From assembly GCA_001898965.1 (NCBI GenBank), contig MKVW01000008.1:9156-58753 (forward strand): a stretch of 49,598 nt of DNA. The letters run 5' to 3'. Numbering within the stretch: position 1 is the stretch's first letter; each line of letters begins with the position of its first letter. Made by a program: the position numbers and the translations under genes. The DNA is from Rhizobiales bacterium 62-17. Its GTDB lineage: Bacteria; Pseudomonadota; Alphaproteobacteria; Rhizobiales; Beijerinckiaceae. The notes beneath the pieces were generated by a model. That model was not told the DNA's origin. It was given only the letters and a program-made list of their open reading frames with translations, and did no database searches. Shown piece after piece: positions 1-7,371 of this stretch.

Positions 1-5
1 CGCCG

Positions 6-29
6 ACCTCCGCAACATAATGCGGAGGT
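6..29. other. Inverted repeat (hairpin) at the left edge
   Basis: A perfect 9-bp inverted repeat (ACCTCCGCA / TGCGGAGGT) with a 6-nt loop lies about 65 bp downstream of the stop of the minus-strand binding-protein gene. It could end that transcript, but neither strand shows a U-tract after the stem, so it is recorded only as a hairpin. Confidence 0.4.
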
Positions 30-93
30 AAGATGTGATGATGCGTATCAATCAGGAAGCGCTGCATTCTGACCTCGCGAAACACGGAACGCT

Positions 94-1107
94 CTATTCT
101 GGCTTGATCCCAGCATCGCGGATCACCTGTGCCCAACGGGTGATGTCCGATGTCACGAGACTTCGCAACTGGTCCGGCGTACTACCCGCCGACACCATGC
201 CCTGGATATCGAACCACGCCTTCACATCGGGATTTTGCAGAATCTCGTTGGCGGACGCATTGAGCTGGGTAATCACCGCTTTGGGCGTACCGGCAGGCGC
301 GAACATCGCATACCAGTCCACGATGTCCACGCCGCTGAAACCCAGCTCCGCGAATGTCGGCACATCCGGCACGGAGGGCAATCGGGCTGCGCTGGCCACG
401 CCGACGAGTTTGACCGAGCCATCGGTCGGCAGCGCCTTGGCGATCGTGATGGTCGTGAACATGGCGCTCAGTCGGCCCGCCAGCAGCTCGGTATAGGCGC
501 CCGCGAAACTCGTTGCCGGAAAATGCGTCACGTCGATGCCGGCTCTCTGCTTGAAGAGCTCCATCGCCAGATGATGCGGTGTTCCCTTGCCCGGCGAACC
601 ATAGAACAAGCCGCCTGGCTGCTCTTTCGCCTTCCGAACGAAGCTCGCCACGTCCTCGCCCGCCGATCGATGCAGCAGCAGGCCAAAGCCGATCGTCACG
701 AGCTGTGACACAGGCTCGAAACTCTTGACTGGATCGTAAGCAAGATCGCGATAAAGGCTTGGACTCATGGCGAGCGTGCTGGGGCTGATCATGAGCGTAT
801 GCCCGTCCGGCTGCGCACGCGCGACCGTCGTCGTACCGACGGTGCCGCTAGCCCCCGATCGATTTTCGATCACGAAGGGCTGTTTCCAACGCTGCTGGAA
901 AGACTCTGCCATGCGGCGCGCGAGCGTGTCCGGCGCTGTGCCAGGGCCGAAGGGCACGATAACCGTGATGGGACGGTTTGAGATGCCCTGGCCGAGGGCC
1001 GAAGTGCCGAGCAAAGCGGCGCCTGTTCCCGCACCGGCTGCTTGCAGAACCATGCGACGCGTCGGACGTTTCAGCAAGCCCGCACTCTTCTTCTCAAGAT
1101 CAACCAT
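94..1107 (-). CDS. Bug/TctC-family tripartite tricarboxylate transporter substrate-binding protein
   Basis: The 337-residue product has the usual length of the Bug (TctC) periplasmic receptors. The N-terminus carries a Tat-like signal (TRRMVLQAAG, then a hydrophobic stretch and ALGQG at about residues 30-42). The mature protein begins with PITVIVPFGPGTAPDTLARR, the family's first strand and ligand loop, followed by VIENRSGASGTVGTTTVARA. A strong Shine-Dalgarno (GGGAGGGTAG) precedes the ATG. No TctA or TctB membrane subunits are present in the window, so the receptor is an orphan here. It lies 56 bp downstream of the acyl-CoA synthetase in the same direction, which suggests that its ligand is a carboxylate activated by that enzyme (inference). 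Confidence 0.88.
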   Translation of the reverse strand: MVDLEKKSAGLLKRPTRRMVLQAAGAGTGAALLGTSALGQGISNRPITVIVPFGPGTAPDTLARRMAESFQQRWKQPFVIENRSGASGTVGTTTVARAQPDGHTLMISPSTLAMSPSLYRDLAYDPVKSFEPVSQLVTIGFGLLLHRSAGEDVASFVRKAKEQPGGLFYGSPGKGTPHHLAMELFKQRAGIDVTHFPATSFAGAYTELLAGRLSAMFTTITIAKALPTDGSVKLVGVASAARLPSVPDVPTFAELGFSGVDIVDWYAMFAPAGTPKAVITQLNASANEILQNPDVKAWFDIQGMVSAGSTPDQLRSLVTSDITRWAQVIRDAGIKPE

Positions 1108-1163
1108 GTGTCCTACCCTCCCTCGTTTTTCCCACCCTTGCCGGTCATCACCTCGTCACGCAT

Positions 1164-2981
1164 TCACGCAGGCGAACATTGGATCTCGACTGGCATTCCC
1201 GTCAGCGCCGCACGCAATTGCGCTTCATCAGCCGACGGCAGCTCAGCGACCCTGACTACGATGTTGCCTGTGGCCGCGACGCTCACGGTCAAATCGCGAG
1301 GCAGCGCGGGAAGTGTCGCGAGAGCAGCGGCGACCGCGTAACGAGCCGCTTCGGCCCGCAGCGCAGGCTTGAATATTTTGCCGACGGGCGTCAGCGGCAT
1401 GGCATCGAGAAGCCAAATCCGTTTTGGCCGTGCAGCCGGTTCAGGAACGGCTTCCGCGACGAAGGCCAGAAGCTCCTCCTCGCTGGCAGTCGCACCTGCC
1501 TCGAGCACCACAAATGCAACGGGCAGCTCGCCGGCGTAGCGATCAGGCTGTCCCACCGCCGCCGCGATGGAAACCGCTGGATGCCCGATAAGAGCGTCCT
1601 CGATCGCGGCCGGATCGATATTATGCCCCCCGCGGATGATCACGTCCTTGGCACGACCGGTCAAAAACACGCGCCCTTCTTCGTCTTGAAAACCGATATC
1701 GCCGGTTGCCAGCCAGCCATCGGCCAAAAAAGTCGTGCGTCCAAGGGTCGGGTCGAGATAGCCAGGCGAGACGTGAGGGCCACGCGTGAGGATCAATCCC
1801 GCTTCACCGGTCTGACACTGCTCGCCGAGATCCGAGCGAATGACACGGACTTCGGTGAAAGGCAGAGGCAAGCCTGTCGAACCAGGAGTACGAGGCCCCG
1901 CCACAGGTTCGGCGGAGAGCATGCCCGAACATTCGGTCATACCGAAGATGTTTCGCACGGGCACACCAGATAGAGCCTCGAACCGTTCGGCTAAATCCGT
2001 CGGCAGCAGCGAGCCGCCGGTCAGCGCAGCACGCAAACTGCCAATGTTCGCATCGCCGAGCGGTTGCGTCACAAGAGCACTGAGCACAGTCGGCACCGCA
2101 CCCAACAAAGCGATGCGATGGCGCTCCACCTGGTGCCAGAATGTCCCGACGAACGGCCGGTTGCGCATGCCCAGCCGCCCTGGAACGAGCTGCGTCGCAC
2201 CCGCTGCAACGCACGATAAGCCGTAGACGAAGGCGCCCGCGACATGGAATAGCGGGAAGCCGTTCAGCATCACCTCGCCTGGCGCAAGACCGTACATACG
2301 CGCCGCCGCCATGGCGACGAAGGCTTCATTGGCATGGGTATGAATGGTCAGTTTCGGCGCACCCGTCGTGCCACCGGTGGGATAGACCGAGGCAACCGCG
2401 TCGGGCAAAGGATCGGCCATCGCCTCACCGGGTTCGCGATCGAGCAAAGCTTCGAAACGTCCATCCGATCCCGGCGACGGCCCGTCGCCATCCGCATCGA
2501 GCAGCACAATGTCATTCCCTGCCGCCCGCACGGCCTGCGAAACACGATCCCAGACATCAACTTCAGCGTTAGCACCGAGCACCACCGCGATCTTCGTGCC
2601 CGAAGCTCGCAGCAAGGCGACCAGATGATCGCTCTGCAGCATCGGATTGATCGGACAAGCTCGGCCTGCCGCCTCCGCCCCCCAGAGTGCGATCTGCGTA
2701 TGCAGCGTGTGCGGCATGATCACCGCGACAGCGACACCCGGTCCACCGCCCAGCCGCCGGAAAAGCGCCGCCGCACGATTCACATGATCGAACAGAGCGG
2801 CAAAGCTCACACTCTGGTCCGGTTTACCGTCACTCGGCAGATAGCGGATCGCGCAGGCCTCCGGCCATAGCTTTGCGGCCCGACGCAAAAGCGCGTACGG
2901 GCTGGGCGAAGAGAGGAAAGCATCGAACCCGCCCGCCTCAATTGCTCCGATATCAGCCCGAGAGTGGATGGCTCGGGTCAC
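1164..2981 (-). CDS. AMP-dependent acyl-CoA synthetase/ligase
   Basis: This is a 605-residue member of the ANL superfamily, which activates a carboxylic acid as acyl-AMP and then acyl-CoA in the cytoplasm. The phosphate-binding loop YPTGGTTGAPK is at residues 200-210, the ATGDIG motif is near 430, the hinge/A8 region GRAKDVIIRGGHNI is near 450, and the catalytic lysine motif TPVGKIFKP lies near the C-terminus. About 60 residues follow that lysine, a longer tail than usual. The start overlaps the stop of the upstream SDR gene by 4 bp (ATGA type), so the two are translationally coupled. With the SDR and enoyl-CoA hydratase it suggests CoA-dependent side-chain degradation; the substrate cannot be read from the sequence. 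Confidence 0.92.
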   Translation of the reverse strand: MTRAIHSRADIGAIEAGGFDAFLSSPSPYALLRRAAKLWPEACAIRYLPSDGKPDQSVSFAALFDHVNRAAALFRRLGGGPGVAVAVIMPHTLHTQIALWGAEAAGRACPINPMLQSDHLVALLRASGTKIAVVLGANAEVDVWDRVSQAVRAAGNDIVLLDADGDGPSPGSDGRFEALLDREPGEAMADPLPDAVASVYPTGGTTGAPKLTIHTHANEAFVAMAAARMYGLAPGEVMLNGFPLFHVAGAFVYGLSCVAAGATQLVPGRLGMRNRPFVGTFWHQVERHRIALLGAVPTVLSALVTQPLGDANIGSLRAALTGGSLLPTDLAERFEALSGVPVRNIFGMTECSGMLSAEPVAGPRTPGSTGLPLPFTEVRVIRSDLGEQCQTGEAGLILTRGPHVSPGYLDPTLGRTTFLADGWLATGDIGFQDEEGRVFLTGRAKDVIIRGGHNIDPAAIEDALIGHPAVSIAAAVGQPDRYAGELPVAFVVLEAGATASEEELLAFVAEAVPEPAARPKRIWLLDAMPLTPVGKIFKPALRAEAARYAVAAALATLPALPRDLTVSVAATGNIVVRVAELPSADEAQLRAALTGMPVEIQCSPA

Positions 2982-3871
2982 AGCGGTTGCTCCACGCCAT
3001 AATCCTCAAGCTCGCCGCCAAACGCGCTCTGCCACGCATCCGCGATCGCCTCGGCGCTCCAACCACCGGCACGATGCGTAACCACTTTCTCGCGCGGGTG
3101 ATGCCAGAGCGCGAGCCGGTCTCCACCGATCCCGATGCACTGGCCGGTTATCCCCGCAGCTGCATCCGATGCTAGAAACACGGCGAGCGGCGCGACATCA
3201 TCGATCGTGCCCATGCCTGCTGTTTGCAACGCCGTGGGAACGGGCTCGCCCCGTTCAACCGCCGCAACATGCGTTTCCAAACCAGGAATCGTGGCGACCA
3301 TTCGCGTAAGAGCGATGGGAAGGATAGCGTTGACAGTGATCTCGGAGCGCGCGCATTCCAACGCCCAGGTGCGCGCCAATGCCGCGATACCGGCTTTAGC
3401 GGCGGCATAATTGGTCTGGCCAAAATTGCCACGTTGCCCCGCGACCGATGAAACCAGGATAAGGCGGCCGCCTTGACCCTGCGCCCGCATCTGACGCACC
3501 GCCGCGCGCGCGACAGTAAAAGTGCCTCTGAGATGGGTTGTGATGACGGCGTCGAACTCCTCGTCCGACATGTTCCAGAGAACCTTATCCCGCAGGACAC
3601 CCGCATTTGTGACGACAATATCGAGCCGACCAAATGAAGTAACAGCACGATCGACGCAACGTTGCGCGGCGGCTGCATCGCCGACAGGCACCGCTTCGAC
3701 CGCAGCCTGCCCTCCTTCGGCGGCAATGGCCTTCGCCGCCGCCTCGGCCGCATCCTGATCGGCGTCGTTGACGACCACCGACGCGCCGGCGGCGGCGAGA
3801 TGGCGGGCATAGGCCAGACCAAGGCCACGCCCAGCCCCCGTGACAAGTGCGACCTTACCTGCAAGCCTCAT
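2978..3871 (-). CDS. SDR-family 3-hydroxyacyl-CoA dehydrogenase-like protein
   Basis: The 297-residue short-chain dehydrogenase has the cofactor motif TGAGRGLG at residues 11-18, TNAG at 88-91, catalytic Ser142 and Tyr155/Lys159 in NYAAAK. An Asp-rich stretch after the second strand (VNDADQD) suggests a preference for NAD(H). The segment VLRDKVLWNMSDEEFD resembles the hydroxyacyl-CoA dehydrogenase domain of peroxisomal multifunctional enzyme 2, which fits a beta-oxidation role beside the hydratase. A C-terminal extension of about 40 residues follows the SDR core. It sits 2 bp after the hydratase gene and overlaps the synthetase gene by 4 bp, so it belongs to a tight three-gene operon. Confidence 0.9.
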   Translation of the reverse strand: MRLAGKVALVTGAGRGLGLAYARHLAAAGASVVVNDADQDAAEAAAKAIAAEGGQAAVEAVPVGDAAAAQRCVDRAVTSFGRLDIVVTNAGVLRDKVLWNMSDEEFDAVITTHLRGTFTVARAAVRQMRAQGQGGRLILVSSVAGQRGNFGQTNYAAAKAGIAALARTWALECARSEITVNAILPIALTRMVATIPGLETHVAAVERGEPVPTALQTAGMGTIDDVAPLAVFLASDAAAGITGQCIGIGGDRLALWHHPREKVVTHRAGGWSAEAIADAWQSAFGGELEDYGVEQPL

Positions 3872-3873
3872 CC

Positions 3874-4746
3874 CTACCTCCCGATGAAGCGGGGCGCCCG
3901 CTTCTCGATGAAAGCGCGCGGACCTTCACGTGCGTCCGACGTTGCCATGACGACTCGACGGCTCTCGTCTTCAAGCGCAAACCCCTCCGCCAGTGTCGCG
4001 CCGCTCGCTTTCTGGACCGTGCGCTTGAGCCGCTGCACGGCCACCGCGCCATTATCGGCGATCCGCTGGGCCAGCGCGATCGCATGGGGAAGGACTTCAG
4101 CAGTCGGCAGGACAGCGTTGACGAGGCCGAGACGCAGCGCTGTCGGCGCATCGATCGGCTCGCCCGTCAGCATCAACTGCATGGCCGTGCAATAGGGAAT
4201 CTGACGCGGCAGCCGCACGAGCGCTCCTGCAAACGGGATCAGCCCATGACGCACCTCCGGCAGACCGAAGATCGCATGTTCGGCCACAATCCGAATATCG
4301 GTTGCTAGAAGTATTTCGAAACCGCCGGCCAGACAGGCTCCATTGACCGCTGCGATAACCGGCTTGTTGAAATCTTCCATCCTCAGGCTGGAGCGATCGA
4401 GAATGGTCGCATCCTCCATCAGCCGGCGGTCCCATTCCGTGCTCGGCGCGCGGGCTCCGGTCAGTAGCGGCAATGTCAGGTTGAGATCGCCGCCACTGCA
4501 GAAGGCGCGGTCGCCGCTGCCCGTCAGAACGATGGACTTAACGCGCGCATCCGCAGCCAACTCGTCAAAGAGATCGGCCATCCGGCACATCATCTCCGGA
4601 GACATCGCATTGCGGGCAGTCGGCCGGTTCAGCGTGACGATCGCGACAGCCCCCTCGCGCGTGACGAGAACCACGGGCGGCGCCTCAGCGGAGCCCCTTT
4701 CTCGATCCTCCCGAATTGACGCGGTTTGCGCTTCGCTGCTCGTCAT
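3874..4746 (-). CDS. Enoyl-CoA hydratase/isomerase family protein
   Basis: This crotonase-fold protein has about 290 residues. The oxyanion-hole region is AFCSGGDLNL (81-90) and ACLAGGFEI (137-145). Both glutamates used by classical enoyl-CoA hydratases are present, Glu144 (GGFE) and Glu164 (FGLPEV), so hydratase activity is plausible. The first roughly 22 residues are polar and outside the fold. The ATG at 4746 was preferred because the in-frame TTG at 4761 is a weaker codon; the GGGTGAGG just upstream of this ATG sits unusually close to it, so the exact start is uncertain. It is the first gene of the operon that runs to 94, facing a MarR gene across 166 bp. Confidence 0.88.
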   Translation of the reverse strand: MTSSEAQTASIREDRERGSAEAPPVVLVTREGAVAIVTLNRPTARNAMSPEMMCRMADLFDELAADARVKSIVLTGSGDRAFCSGGDLNLTLPLLTGARAPSTEWDRRLMEDATILDRSSLRMEDFNKPVIAAVNGACLAGGFEILLATDIRIVAEHAIFGLPEVRHGLIPFAGALVRLPRQIPYCTAMQLMLTGEPIDAPTALRLGLVNAVLPTAEVLPHAIALAQRIADNGAVAVQRLKRTVQKASGATLAEGFALEDESRRVVMATSDAREGPRAFIEKRAPRFIGR

Positions 4747-4818
4747 CCTCACCCGATCCAACTATGAGTTGCGCCAAGGAAACAATTGGCCCAGAACAGG
4801 CCAGTTTGTTCGGCTTAC

Positions 4819-4843
4819 ATATTGTTTGGTATCCGAACTATAT
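4819..4843. promoter_or_regulatory. Candidate MarR operator in the divergent promoter region
   Basis: An imperfect palindrome has 11-bp arms matching at 9 of 11 positions around a 3-bp centre (ATATTGTTTGG / CCGAACTATAT). It lies between the enoyl-CoA hydratase operon and the MarR gene. A plausible plus-strand promoter (TTACAT at 4815, 18-bp spacer, TATATT at 4839) overlaps it. Size and position fit autoregulation by the adjacent MarR protein; binding is inferred. Confidence 0.5.
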
Positions 4844-4912
4844 TGTCCCTGGGTGCCGTGTCAAGCGGCGGCCCGAGCTGTCGGCCCAGATGGCTGATCG
4901 AGGAGTGAACGA

Positions 4913-5377
4913 ATGGAGACGGCTTCTGACGCCGCCAAGCTGATATCGAGCGACGTAGACGATCTCATCGGATATCAATTGCGCTTAGCCCAGATCGCCT
5001 CATACCGGACTTTCGAGGGCAGTCTCGACCGGTATGGCATCGCGCCTCGCTATCTCGGCCTGCTGGCGATCATCGGCTCCCACCCCAAACAGCCACAGAG
5101 CCGTCTTGCGGAAGCGATCTCACTCAGCCGATCGACCTTGGTCGCAATCATCGACCGACTGGAACAAGACGGGCTCGTGCGAAGAGGCGGGTCGCCGGGG
5201 GATCGACGCGTCAAGGTGGTCGAGCTAACCCCCGACGGCCAACGAGTCGTGCAAGAACTCATCGCCCGCTCCAAGCGGCACGAGGAGCAGCTCGCCAAGG
5301 GCATGTCGCAGGAGGAGCGCTCAACATTGGTCCGCCTGCTACGCACGATGTGCAGCAATCTTGAGACCATACGCTGA
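4913..5377 (+). CDS. MarR-family transcriptional regulator
   Basis: The 154-residue protein has the MarR winged-helix layout: an N-terminal dimerisation helix, recognition helix region SRLAEAISLSRSTLVAIIDR (about 63-82), wing GLVRRGGSPGDRRVKVVELT (about 87-106), then C-terminal dimerisation helices. The wing has the family DRR signature. A GAGGAG Shine-Dalgarno precedes the ATG. It diverges from the acyl-CoA catabolic operon and is probably its ligand-responsive repressor through the palindrome at 4819-4843 (inference). It converges with the next MarR gene, leaving 41 bp between their ends. Confidence 0.9.
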   Translation: METASDAAKLISSDVDDLIGYQLRLAQIASYRTFEGSLDRYGIAPRYLGLLAIIGSHPKQPQSRLAEAISLSRSTLVAIIDRLEQDGLVRRGGSPGDRRVKVVELTPDGQRVVQELIARSKRHEEQLAKGMSQEERSTLVRLLRTMCSNLETIR

Positions 5378-5418
5378 GGCAAACATTGGCGGCAGCAATT
5401 GCCGACTGGCAGAAATGA

Positions 5419-5913
5419 CTAAATTTCGTCATCCAGCCGCTTGGACAGTTTCGTCAGCAGCACAGTCGCGGCTTTCAATTCCGCCGCGGTACAATCGCGT
5501 GCGATGGAATTCGCAAGCGCCGGATAGCGCCCGTTCAGCTGCAGGACCGTTTTGCGGCCCAGCGCCGTCGGTGCCAGAAGCTTCGAACTCTTGTGCCGCT
5601 CGTTTTCTATGAACTTGGCCAAGCCATCTTCAACCAGAGAATTGGCGATCTGCTGCACGGACTGGCGCGTCAAACCGCGCTCCCGCGCGATCTGAGGTAC
5701 CTGCTTCGGCTCTGGAAGGGTTGACCCCAAGACGCGCCAACGTGCGCCCGTGAGCCCGGTACCTGCCGAAAAGCGATCACCCAGCGTGTTGATACGACCA
5801 TGGATGCGAAAGATTTCGAACATCAGCTCCGTATAGGCCGCGCCACTATTGCTAATGGTTTCGACTTTCGCCTCGCCCTTGGCCCGGCCCGCCCGCTTTA
5901 CTGTCTTGCTCAT
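5419..5913 (-). CDS. MarR-family regulator, last gene of the Liv-type operon
   Basis: The preferred start (MSKTVKRAG) gives 164 residues. The winged-helix core comprises QIARERGLTRQSVQQIANSL (recognition helix) and GLAKFIENERHKSSKLLAPT (wing). This wing lacks the classical DRR triplet and has NERHKSS instead. A longer in-frame start at 5988 would overlap the upstream ATPase gene by 137 bp, while the chosen start still overlaps it by 62 bp. Its place at the end of the livF-livG-livHM genes suggests a local regulator co-transcribed with its targets. The basic tail before the HTH (KRAGRAKGEAK) is unusual and may be non-native or a DNA-contacting extension. Confidence 0.78.
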   Translation of the reverse strand: MSKTVKRAGRAKGEAKVETISNSGAAYTELMFEIFRIHGRINTLGDRFSAGTGLTGARWRVLGSTLPEPKQVPQIARERGLTRQSVQQIANSLVEDGLAKFIENERHKSSKLLAPTALGRKTVLQLNGRYPALANSIARDCTAAELKAATVLLTKLSKRLDDEI

Positions 5914-6646
5914 CGCCCGCGCTGTTCCCACTGCCAAATCCAAAGGTCGCCTCAACGGCTCGCCTGACGTTCGCTTCGTCCGCAGCATTGCCGTGAAACA
6001 CTATACGTCCCGCCTGCAAAACATAAATCTCGTCGGCAATTTCTGTCGCGAACCGGTGATCCTGCTCGATCAACAGGATCGAAATACCTTTGCGTTTGAG
6101 CTCCTGCAAGACGTCCATCACCCGACGAACCATGGCGGGCGACAGCCCTTCCGTCGGCTCATCGAGAATGATCAGGCGTGGATTGCTCACCAGGGCACGC
6201 GCGATGGCCAGCATCTGCTGCTCACCGCCAGAAAGCCCGCCCCTGACGTTACGGCGCGCCTCAAGATTGGGGAAAAGCCGGAAGACCTCCTCGCGCGTCC
6301 AATGATGCTCCCCGTCTCCCTTCCGCATGGCAACCGTCAAATGCTCATCCACCGTCAGGGATGGAAAGATGCGGCGCGACTGCGGCACATAGGCGAGCCC
6401 ATGATCGACGCGCTGCCACGCCGGCTGCTCGATCAGCTCGACGGCGCCTATGGCAATCCGCCCAGTGGCCACGCCAGCGCCCAACCCCATCAGCGCCCGC
6501 ACCAATGTGGTCTTGCCAGCGCCGTTGGGGCCGAGAATGGCGATCGATCGTCCATTTGGCACGCCAAAGGATGCCGCTTGAACAATGTGGGCACCATTCA
6601 ATGTCACGTCGAGATCAATAACAGCCAGATCGCTCATATCGGTCAT
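5852..6646 (-). CDS. livF: LivF-type branched-chain amino acid ABC transporter ATPase
   Basis: This 264-residue cytoplasmic ATPase has Walker A GPNGAGKTTL, signature LSGGEQQMLAIARAL and Walker B LIILDEPTEGLSP, the last characteristic of LivF. LivF proteins usually end near 235-240 residues; this one continues for about 25 low-complexity residues (GSGNSAGDEQDSKAGG and beyond), and that extension is what overlaps the MarR gene. The start overlaps livG by 4 bp. With LivG and the fused permease it should drive uptake of the ligand delivered by the LivK-like protein. Liv-type systems in catabolic clusters often carry aromatic or other carboxylates rather than amino acids. Confidence 0.93.
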   Translation of the reverse strand: MTDMSDLAVIDLDVTLNGAHIVQAASFGVPNGRSIAILGPNGAGKTTLVRALMGLGAGVATGRIAIGAVELIEQPAWQRVDHGLAYVPQSRRIFPSLTVDEHLTVAMRKGDGEHHWTREEVFRLFPNLEARRNVRGGLSGGEQQMLAIARALVSNPRLIILDEPTEGLSPAMVRRVMDVLQELKRKGISILLIEQDHRFATEIADEIYVLQAGRIVFHGNAADEANVRRAVEATFGFGSGNSAGDEQDSKAGGPGQGRGESRNH

Positions 6647-7371
6647 CCCAGATAAATCTGACGTACGAACGGATCGTCCATCACACTTTCCACCGGCCCA
6701 TGGGCAATCACTTCGCCCAGGTGCAGAACGGTCAGCTTGTCGGCAAGCTTCAAAGCCACTTCAAGGTCGTGTTCGATGAGCAGAATGCTGGTCGCGGTGC
6801 TCACTTCGAGAATGCGTTCCGCCACAATGCCGCGCTCGATCTGGGTAAGACCGGCCATCGGCTCGTCAAGAAGAAGAACCTGCGGCGCCGTCGCCAGCCC
6901 CATCGCAATCTCCAAGCGCCGCTGTTCGCCGTAGGAGAGGTGCCGCACAGCCCCGTCGGCCTTGGCTTTCAAACCGCAAAAGCTGAGAGCAATCTCCATA
7001 TTCTCTTCGGCCCGCAAATCGCTCCGCTGGGCCGCCTGCGGGGCACCGGCGGCAATCCTGAGATTATCGCGCACACTCAAATCCTGAAACAAACTGGCGA
7101 TCTGAAAGGTCCGCCCCAATCCCAGCAATGCGCGCTGTCGTATCGGCATATGGGTGACGTCGACGTCCAGAAACTCGATCCGGCCGGCACTTGGCGCATA
7201 CTGCCCATTCAGCAGGTTGAAGAATGTCGTCTTGCCGGCACCATTCGGCCCGATGATCAGATGTTTCTCGTGACGGGGGAAGGAAATGTCGATCCCGCGA
7301 ATGACGTCGACGGAGCCAAAGGCTTTCTTGAGCCCCTTGACGGCGATCGCCGCCTGCGCGCCGACGCTCAT
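6643..7371 (-). CDS. livG: LivG-type ABC transporter ATPase
   Basis: The 242-residue nucleotide-binding subunit has Walker A GPNGAGKTTF near residue 40, signature LSYGEQRRLEIAMGL and Walker B VLLLDEPMAGLTQ, with the H-loop in LLIEHDLEVAL. The variant signature LSYGEQ is usual for LivG. It overlaps the genes on both sides by 4 bp, so livHM, livG and livF are translationally coupled, consistent with a fixed stoichiometry of a heterodimeric ATPase. Confidence 0.93.
   Translation of the reverse strand: MSVGAQAAIAVKGLKKAFGSVDVIRGIDISFPRHEKHLIIGPNGAGKTTFFNLLNGQYAPSAGRIEFLDVDVTHMPIRQRALLGLGRTFQIASLFQDLSVRDNLRIAAGAPQAAQRSDLRAEENMEIALSFCGLKAKADGAVRHLSYGEQRRLEIAMGLATAPQVLLLDEPMAGLTQIERGIVAERILEVSTATSILLIEHDLEVALKLADKLTVLHLGEVIAHGPVESVMDDPFVRQIYLG

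Noticed and set aside
6..29. Left-edge hairpin as a rho-independent terminator
   Set aside because: Stem is good but there is no U-tract on either strand; kept only as a hairpin.
978..1973. 331-codon plus-strand open frame
   Set aside because: Antisense to the acyl-CoA synthetase and the end of the Bug gene; composition is typical of a GC-rich shadow frame.
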